A stretch of DNA of 7,180 bases from VBAS01 sp044867875 (GTDB lineage Bacteria; Bacteroidota; Bacteroidia; Chitinophagales; Chitinophagaceae). The number at the start of each line of letters is the position of its first letter. Position 1 is the stretch's first letter. Both the position numbers and the translations under genes were made by a program. Positions 1 to 5,492 of this stretch are shown in pieces. The notes under the pieces were generated by a model. The model ran no database searches. It had not been told where the DNA came from and saw only the letters and a list, made by a program, of their open reading frames with translations. Where the stretch lies: contig JBIOVR010000135.1 of the NCBI GenBank assembly GCA_044867875.1, positions 1 to 7,180 of the forward strand, read 5' to 3'.

Positions 1-1
1 A

Positions 2-559
2 AGAGCTGATGCTATTGTAAAAGGAATGCTGCAACATTCGCGAAGCAGCAGCGGACAAAAGGAACTAACTGATATAAATGCATTAACTGATGAATATTTG
101 CGATTAGCTTATCATGGCCTGAAAGCAAAAGACAGGTCATTCAATGTAGAAATTAAAACTGGGTTTGACGAAAGCATCGGTAAAATCAAAATTATTCCAC
201 AGGATATTGGAAGAGTTATTTTGAATTTGATCAACAATGCTTTTTACGCTGTTGATGAAAAAAAGAAACATATTTCGGCAGGTTCAGTACAAAACAGATA
301 TGAACCGACTGTTTCAGTAAGTACAAAAAAGAATAATGGTAAAATTGAAATAAGTGTGAAGGACAACGGCAATGGTATTTCACAAAAAGTATTGGATAAA
401 ATATTTCAGCCGTTTTTTACCACTAAGCCAACAGGGCAGGGAACTGGTCTGGGTTTATCATTAAGTTATGATATTGTAAGAGCACATGATGGAGAAATTA
501 AGGTGGAAACGAAGGAGAATGAAGGGGCTGTTTTCCTGATTTATTTGCCGGTTAACTAG
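2..559 (+). CDS. Sensor histidine kinase, C-terminal part (5' truncated by window edge)
   Basis: This is the catalytic end of a histidine kinase. The frame is already open at base 2 and reads RADAIVKGMLQHSR, which matches the interior of the downstream kinases, so the ATG at 26 is an internal methionine and not the start. The phosphoacceptor histidine and any sensor lie left of the window. Visible are the end of the dimerisation helix, the N-box NLINNAFYAV, the G1 box DNGNGI, the F-box IFQPFFTTKP, the G2 box GQGTGLGLSL, and the end YLPVN before TAG. All ATP-binding motifs are intact, so the fragment looks functional. Compared with its neighbours it has a longer loop after VDEKKK (ten residues before YEPTV, against five) and HDGE in place of HGGE. 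It ends 9 bp before the next kinase, consistent with co-transcription. By analogy the missing part should carry a TPR sensor, but that cannot be seen. The kinase call is very secure. Confidence 0.95.
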   Translation, partial: RADAIVKGMLQHSRSSSGQKELTDINALTDEYLRLAYHGLKAKDRSFNVEIKTGFDESIGKIKIIPQDIGRVILNLINNAFYAVDEKKKHISAGSVQNRYEPTVSVSTKKNNGKIEISVKDNGNGISQKVLDKIFQPFFTTKPTGQGTGLGLSLSYDIVRAHDGEIKVETKENEGAVFLIYLPVN

Positions 560-568
560 AATTACACT

Positions 569-2587
569 ATGGCGAAGATTAAAGTTACAATCTTTCTTGT
601 GTTGATACCATGCTGGCTTTATGCCCAACAATTAGCATTGGGCCGAATAGAGCAACAAAAAATAGACAGCATGAGAGGGGTGCTGAATAATTCTTCTAAT
701 GATTCTGTCCGGTTTCAAATGAGCATAACGCTGAGTAACTTTTACCAGTTTAAAAATGAGGATTCTGCTTTTTTTTATGCCAGTCTGGCCTCAGGTAATA
801 GTAATGAAAACGGTAAGCGGTTAGCAGAAGCTGAAGCGCAGAAGACAGTCATGTACTATTATTACTTTCGTGGTGATTACTCTAATGCGTGGCAGGCAAT
901 TATGAAAGCGCTGGAGATTGCCAGGAATCCCGAACATGAAAAAACCCATTACTTCTATCCGCCTGATGGCAATTTCAGAAAGCAGCGCCTCGAAATTCAA
1001 GCGTTCCTGGAAGTAACTTTGGGCGACCTCCTTTTACATACCAATAACTACAGGGAAAGCATAAATCAATATAAAAAAGCAATTGGAATATCGGACGAGA
1101 TTGACAATTTCAGTTTGCTTCATCACCGTTACAACCATATAGGGTGGGCATATATTGGCCTGGATATGCCTGACTCTGCACTGTATTATACTCTCCTTGC
1201 TGAGCGGACTGCGAAAAAGAAAAACCTGAGGTATAATATCGAACTTATTTATAACAGTAAAGGAGCGATTCTTTTAAACAAAGGAATGATAAGGGAGGCG
1301 CTGGAAAGCTACTATGAAGGACTGAAAACTGCCGAAGAAGATTTGAACAGGGTCGCTACCACCGAGGCCTGTCTTGGCCTGTCGTCCTGTTACCTTGCTG
1401 TGAAGCAAAAAGACTCCAGCCTGTACTATGCGTTAAAAGCCCGGAGCTTGTCACCAACACTGTCAGAGGTATATCAAAGGCTGTATCAATCCTATCAACT
1501 GAATAATGAAAAAGACAGCGCATTCAAATACCTGGTCCTTACTCAGGAGGCAAAAGATAAGTATAACAAAGATTATGTAAAAAGCCTGGCCGGGTTTCAG
1601 CAGCTGTTTCTCCAGGATAGAATTAGACTGGAGGAGCTGGAAAAAGAAAAAATACAGATAAGAGGCCGGGTACGCACTTATTTATTACTGGGTGGTATCG
1701 GGTTGCTTTTGTTGCTTTCAGGTGTGTTTTACAGAATAAGCAGGCAAAGACAAAAGGCAAAAACCAAAATTGAAAAAGCGTATGCTGAATTAAAAGAAAC
1801 CCAGCAGCAGTTGGTGCAGAGGGAAAAAATGGCGTCACTGGGAGAACTCACTGCTGGTATAGCTCATGAGATACAAAATCCATTAAACTTCGTCAATAAT
1901 TTTTCAGATGTAAATTCTGAACTGTTAGAAGAAGCAAAACTGGAATTGGATAAAGGGAATGATGCCGGAGTAAAAGCGATGCTGAATGATATTAAAGAAA
2001 ATGAGCAAAAAATAAACCATCATGGTAAGAGAGCCGATGCAATTGTAAAAGGAATGCTGCAACACTCAAGAACAAGCAGCGGACAAAAAGAGCCAACTGA
2101 TATTAATGCATTAGCAAATGAATATTTAAGACTTGCTTATCATGGTCTTCGTGCCAAAGACAAATCTTTCAATGCAATAACAAAAACTGAATTTGATAAT
2201 AGCATTGGAAAAATAAATATAGTACCACAAGAAATTGGCAGAGTTGTTTTGAACTTGATCAACAATGCTTTTTATGCTGTAGATGAAAAAAAGAAGGTAA
2301 GAGCCAATGTTTATGAGCCTACAGTTACAGTAAGTACAAACAAAGCAAATGGAAAAGTTGAAATAAAAGTGAGAGACAACGGCAATGGTATTCCTCAAAA
2401 AGTTTTAGATAAAATATTTCAGCCTTTCTTTACTACAAAGCCAACAGGACAGGGTACTGGTTTGGGTTTGAGTTTGGCTTATGATATTGTAACAAAAGGT
2501 CATGGAGGTGAGTTGAAGGTTGAAACAAAAGAAGGAGAAGGATCGGAATTCATTATTCAATTGCCAGTCAATCAAACAACACGATGA
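569..2587 (+). CDS. Periplasmic TPR-sensor histidine kinase (complete, 672 aa)
   Basis: This is a membrane sensor kinase expected to autophosphorylate on histidine and pass the phosphate to an unidentified response regulator. Residues 1-19 form a signal peptide ending LYA, with cleavage before QQ. About seven TPR-like helix pairs follow at roughly 49-334, several carrying the D-S-[AS]-x-x-Y pattern (DSAFFYA, DSALYY, DSSLYYALKA). A charged coiled coil at about 340-368 leads to one membrane span at about 370-388. The basic RISRQRQKAKTK after it marks the cytoplasmic side, which puts the TPRs in the periplasm. A second coiled coil (about 395-420) leads into the H-box GIAHEIQNPLNF with phosphoacceptor H433. 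The N-box is at 562-571 (key N566), G1 DNGNGI at 603-608 and G2 at 627-634. The start at 569 is favoured because it gives the signal peptide directly; no Shine-Dalgarno is visible. The stop overlaps the next start. The TPR ligand is unknown. Sampled TPR lines are clearly more GC-rich than the kinase half. Confidence 0.95.
   Translation: MAKIKVTIFLVLIPCWLYAQQLALGRIEQQKIDSMRGVLNNSSNDSVRFQMSITLSNFYQFKNEDSAFFYASLASGNSNENGKRLAEAEAQKTVMYYYYFRGDYSNAWQAIMKALEIARNPEHEKTHYFYPPDGNFRKQRLEIQAFLEVTLGDLLLHTNNYRESINQYKKAIGISDEIDNFSLLHHRYNHIGWAYIGLDMPDSALYYTLLAERTAKKKNLRYNIELIYNSKGAILLNKGMIREALESYYEGLKTAEEDLNRVATTEACLGLSSCYLAVKQKDSSLYYALKARSLSPTLSEVYQRLYQSYQLNNEKDSAFKYLVLTQEAKDKYNKDYVKSLAGFQQLFLQDRIRLEELEKEKIQIRGRVRTYLLLGGIGLLLLLSGVFYRISRQRQKAKTKIEKAYAELKETQQQLVQREKMASLGELTAGIAHEIQNPLNFVNNFSDVNSELLEEAKLELDKGNDAGVKAMLNDIKENEQKINHHGKRADAIVKGMLQHSRTSSGQKEPTDINALANEYLRLAYHGLRAKDKSFNAITKTEFDNSIGKINIVPQEIGRVVLNLINNAFYAVDEKKKVRANVYEPTVTVSTNKANGKVEIKVRDNGNGIPQKVLDKIFQPFFTTKPTGQGTGLGLSLAYDIVTKGHGGELKVETKEGEGSEFIIQLPVNQTTR
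2584..2587 (+). other. ATGA stop/start overlap between two kinase genes
   Basis: The TGA of the upstream kinase (2585-2587) lies inside the ATG start of the downstream kinase (2584-2586). The downstream protein begins with a good signal peptide at exactly this ATG, which supports the start. No Shine-Dalgarno precedes it, so translational coupling by re-initiation is the likely way the second gene is expressed. The coupling is inferred; the overlap is read directly. Confidence 0.85.
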
Positions 2588-4602
2588 GGAGCTTTTCAAA
2601 AATAATTTTGCTTTTATTGTTCCCTGTTCTTTCCAATGCACAGGACTTGTTACGAGACAGCCTGCGAAGAATATTTTTTGTAGGCGCAAACAATGATTCT
2701 ATTCTTTATGATACCGGCAACAAACTTTATGACTATTATGAAGAAGTGAACCGGGACAGTGCTTTTTTTTATGCTGATCAATGTTTACAGATCAGCCGGA
2801 GAAATAATAAAAAACTGAACGAAGCACATATCCTCAGCCGCAAAGGTTACCAGGAACTAAATATGGGCCGGTATGCGGAATCATTGCAAAGTATCCTGGC
2901 TTCTTTTGCATTAAGTGAAAACAAAGCAAACGAAAAAAGCTACTGGAACGTCGGTACTCTTAGGGTTGAAAAGGAAAAAAGATTGTATGCACTGAATTGT
3001 GCCCATCATATCTATGGGATACTGATGCGGGAAACCATGAACAGGGAAGAAGCGATCATTCATTTTAAAGAAGCGAAAAGAATTGCTGTTGAAATAAATA
3101 GCTATGCACGTTCGCTGCTTGCCAGTCTTAATCTGGGACGCATCTACATGGAAATGGGAAAACTTGATTCAGCTTTGCATCATGAAAATGACGCAGCATC
3201 AATTATAAAGAGCTCTGGTTGGGAAAAATATTTGTCGACGATCCTGTATTATACCGGTAAGATCCACTTGATGAAAGGGGATACGATCCAGGCAGTTCAA
3301 TATTTTCATCAAAGTGTTGGATCCGCATTAAAACAAAATAATACAGATGCACTTACAAGGTCGTATCATGGCCTGGCAACTTCGTATTCCAATTCTATGC
3401 AAAAAGACTCAAGTGTTTATTACGCTGTGAAAAGCCTGGATGCCATGAAGAGAATGGGAAAGATCACACAGATAGAATATAATTTGGGCGATGCTTATGA
3501 AGGCCTTTACCATGCTTACCAGTTAAACGGTGGATTTGATAGTGCTTATAAATACCTCGCACTTGCGCAGGTGACCAATGATAGTATTAACCAGCGGAGA
3601 ATTAAAAGCCTGGCCGAATTTCAAAAACTTAACCTCGATGAACAACAAAGACTGCAGCGAATTGAAGGAGAAAAAGTGGCTTATCAAAATAAGATGAGAA
3701 CCTATTTTTTACTGGCAGGTATTGGTGTATTGTTATTGCTTGCAATAATTTTTTACAGAAATAACAGGCAAAAGCACAAAGCAAAAATAAAAATTGAACA
3801 GGCATATGATAATTTAAAAGCAACACAACAGCAACTTATCCAATCAGAAAAGATGGCTTCGCTTGGTGAACTCACAGCTGGTATTGCACATGAAATTCAA
3901 AACCCGTTGAATTTCGTCAATAATTTTTCAGATGTAAACACTGAATTAGTAGATGAATTAAAAACTGAGTTGGCAACAGGCAATACGCAATCGGCCATAG
4001 AAATTGCTGACAATATAAAAGACAATGAGCAAAAGATAACTCATCACGGTAAAAGAGCCGATGCCATTGTGAAAGGAATGCTGCAGCATTCGAGAACAAG
4101 CAGCGGACAAAAAGAACCAACAGATATAAATGTATTAGCAGATGAATATTTAAGATTAGCTTATCATGGCTTAAAAGCAAAAGACAGGTCATTCAATGCA
4201 ACCATAAAAACTGATTTCGATGAAAGCATTGGTAAAATAAATATTATTCCGCAGGATATCGGCAGGGTTATTCTCAATTTGATCAACAATGCATTTTATG
4301 CAGTTGATGAAAAGAAGAAACACAATCAAAACGGATATGAGCCAACTGTTTCAGTAAGTACAAAAAGGAGTAATGGGAAAGTTGAAATAAAAGTGAGTGA
4401 CAATGGTAATGGTATACCACAAAAAGTATTGGATAAAATTTTTCAACCCTTCTTTACTACGAAACCAACAGGACAAGGAACAGGTTTGGGGTTGTCACTG
4501 AGTTATGACATCGTAAAAACACATGGGGGAGAGTTAAAAGTAGAAACGAAAGAAGGCCAAGGATCTGTTTTTGTTATTGCACTTCCAACATCTTATAATT
4601 AA
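2584..4602 (+). CDS. Periplasmic TPR-sensor histidine kinase (complete, 672 aa)
   Basis: This is a paralogue of the preceding kinase with the same length and layout but a strongly diverged sensor. The signal peptide is residues 1-19 (ending SNA, cleavage before QD). About seven TPR-like units run from roughly 36 to 340, with recognisable helices such as NREEAIIHFKEAKRIA, KLDSALHH, QAVQYFHQSV and KDSSVYYAVKSL. A glutamine- and glutamate-rich coiled coil precedes the single membrane span at about 374-392, and RNNRQKHKAK follows on the cytoplasmic side. The H-box GIAHEIQNPLNF carries phosphoacceptor H436. The N-box is at 565-574 (key N569), G1 DNGNGI at 606-611 and G2 GQGTGLGLSL at 630-639. No receiver or DNA-binding domain is attached, so signalling needs a response regulator in trans. 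The start overlaps the upstream stop, and the hydrolase gene begins 11 bp after the TAA. In DNA identity its phosphoacceptor region resembles the upstream kinase, while part of its ATPase region resembles the truncated kinase at the left edge. Confidence 0.95.
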   Translation: MRSFSKIILLLLFPVLSNAQDLLRDSLRRIFFVGANNDSILYDTGNKLYDYYEEVNRDSAFFYADQCLQISRRNNKKLNEAHILSRKGYQELNMGRYAESLQSILASFALSENKANEKSYWNVGTLRVEKEKRLYALNCAHHIYGILMRETMNREEAIIHFKEAKRIAVEINSYARSLLASLNLGRIYMEMGKLDSALHHENDAASIIKSSGWEKYLSTILYYTGKIHLMKGDTIQAVQYFHQSVGSALKQNNTDALTRSYHGLATSYSNSMQKDSSVYYAVKSLDAMKRMGKITQIEYNLGDAYEGLYHAYQLNGGFDSAYKYLALAQVTNDSINQRRIKSLAEFQKLNLDEQQRLQRIEGEKVAYQNKMRTYFLLAGIGVLLLLAIIFYRNNRQKHKAKIKIEQAYDNLKATQQQLIQSEKMASLGELTAGIAHEIQNPLNFVNNFSDVNTELVDELKTELATGNTQSAIEIADNIKDNEQKITHHGKRADAIVKGMLQHSRTSSGQKEPTDINVLADEYLRLAYHGLKAKDRSFNATIKTDFDESIGKINIIPQDIGRVILNLINNAFYAVDEKKKHNQNGYEPTVSVSTKRSNGKVEIKVSDNGNGIPQKVLDKIFQPFFTTKPTGQGTGLGLSLSYDIVKTHGGELKVETKEGQGSVFVIALPTSYN

Positions 4603-4613
4603 ATCTAAAAGAT

Positions 4614-5384
4614 ATGAAGCCTCTTACTTTTTTAATGACAATTATTCTTTCTGTGAATTTGCAAACTGCATTTTCACAATCATCTTCAAAGTTTAGCATC
4701 AATAGCTATATTAATGATAAAGGCGACACGTTGCTTTATCGTCAGCTCTTTCCTGATGCCGATACTTTGCGGAGATTTCCACTGGTAATTTTTTTACATG
4801 GTTCTGGTGAACGGGGTAACGACAATGAAGCGCAATTGAAATGGGGGGCAATGAATTTTGCATCGGACGAAAATATGATACGGTACCCGGCTTTTGTTAT
4901 TGCTCCGCAATGTCCTTCGAATGTGAGTTGGTCAAATTTTAACCGTGACAGAAATAGTACGCAGATGAGTCTGCTGCCATCACCTACTAAACCAATGCAA
5001 TTGCTTATTGAGTTAATTGATAAACTTAAAAAGACATTACGTGTTGATACCACAAGAATATACATTACCGGTCTTTCAATGGGAGGTTTCGGGACTTATG
5101 ACGCTATAATGCGATATCCAAAATTATTTGCGGCGGCTGTTCCGGTTTGCGGAGGTGGGGATATTTCAAAAGCGTCAGCTATAGCACATATGCCGATCTG
5201 GATATTTCATGGAGCGGAAGATCCTTCTGTAAGTCCTGTTTATTCACTCGAAATGTTGCAGGCATTGACGAAAGCAGGAGCTCATCCCGGATTTACACAA
5301 TATCCGGAAGTAGGACATTTTTCATGGTTAGGGGCTTATAGTGATCCTTTAATGATGGAATGGCTTTTCAGGCAACGCAAATAA
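4614..5384 (+). CDS. Secreted alpha/beta-hydrolase (predicted esterase/peptidase)
   Basis: This is a serine hydrolase of 256 residues. Residues 1-21 form a signal peptide ending AFS before QSS, so it probably acts in the periplasm or outside the cell. Characteristic parts are the oxyanion-hole region LHGSGERG (62-68), the segment YPAFVIAPQCP, the nucleophile elbow GLSMGG with S155, the acid residue D203 in HGAEDPSV, and the catalytic histidine H235 in GHFSW. The set resembles the single-domain 'predicted peptidase' or prolyl-oligopeptidase-like esterases (COG4099 style), often annotated as phospholipase/carboxylesterase or dienelactone-hydrolase relatives. The substrate cannot be told from sequence; ester or carbohydrate-ester cleavage is plausible. 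All triad residues are present at full family length, so it should be active. It starts 11 bp after the upstream kinase with no terminator between, suggesting co-transcription. It is the only intact gene here that is not a kinase, and a kinase 3' scrap lies just downstream, so it may be a later arrival in the array. Confidence 0.9.
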   Translation: MKPLTFLMTIILSVNLQTAFSQSSSKFSINSYINDKGDTLLYRQLFPDADTLRRFPLVIFLHGSGERGNDNEAQLKWGAMNFASDENMIRYPAFVIAPQCPSNVSWSNFNRDRNSTQMSLLPSPTKPMQLLIELIDKLKKTLRVDTTRIYITGLSMGGFGTYDAIMRYPKLFAAAVPVCGGGDISKASAIAHMPIWIFHGAEDPSVSPVYSLEMLQALTKAGAHPGFTQYPEVGHFSWLGAYSDPLMMEWLFRQRK

Positions 5385-5404
5385 GCGTTAGTTTTAGTCA
5401 GACC

Positions 5405-5492
5405 TTATGATATATAATGGAGGGGATGATTGAAAATAGAGACGAAAGAGAATGAAAGATCGGAATTTATTATCATTTTATTAAACCTGTAA
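5405..5492 (+). pseudogene. Remnant of the 3' end of a histidine kinase gene
   Basis: This stretch between the hydrolase and the next kinase aligns with the last codons of the kinase genes. The piece TTATGATAT (5405-5413) matches the codons for YDI after the G2 box. A gap of roughly ten bases follows, then ATGGAGG (the HGGE codons), then a frame shift. From 5430 the frame reads LKIETKENERSEFIIILLNL and stops at TAA 5490-5492. The intact kinase ends ELKVETKEGEGSEFIIQLPVN. The bases GATCGGAATT and ATTATT are shared with the kinase ending at 2587, and GAGAATGAA with the one ending at 559. An in-frame TGA at 5427-5429 and loss of the LPVN ending show it is not coding. Its TAA overlaps the ATG of the next kinase by one base, like the tight junction at 2584. 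The 20 bases before it (5385-5404) show nothing I can identify. It is best read as the scar of a lost array member. Confidence 0.8.

Noticed and set aside
26..559. ATG at 26 as the start of a short ATPase protein
   Set aside because: The frame is open to base 2 and upstream codons (RADAIVKG) match the interior of the other kinases, so this is an internal methionine of a truncated gene.
605..615. Cysteine 15 in the signal peptide of the kinase at 569 as a lipobox
   Set aside because: The residues before it are L-I-P, with proline at -1, which is poor for a lipoprotein; LYA before QQ fits ordinary signal peptidase cleavage better.
1623..4192. Minus-strand open frames at 1623-1838, 2126-2398, 2405-2689, 3629-3826 and 3917-4192
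   Set aside because: Each lies opposite well-conserved kinase coding sequence, shows no recognisable domain, and recurs because the kinase modules repeat.
4742..5341. Open frames inside the hydrolase (4742-5065 minus, 5147-5341 plus)
   Set aside because: They are in other frames of an intact hydrolase with a full catalytic triad and have no domain of their own.
5413..5418. TATAAT resembling a sigma-70 -10 box upstream of the last kinase
   Set aside because: It falls within the decayed kinase scrap (derived from the YDIV codons), has no matching -35 at proper spacing, and Bacteroidota promoters use a different -7 motif (TAnnTTTG), which I do not see here.
5417..5455. Twelve-codon frame starting at ATG 5417
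   Set aside because: It results from the frame shift inside the kinase scrap; no signal or conservation supports a leader peptide.
5385..5491. Terminator or riboswitch in the longest intergenic gap
   Set aside because: I find no stable hairpin followed by a T run; most of the gap is explained by the kinase remnant.
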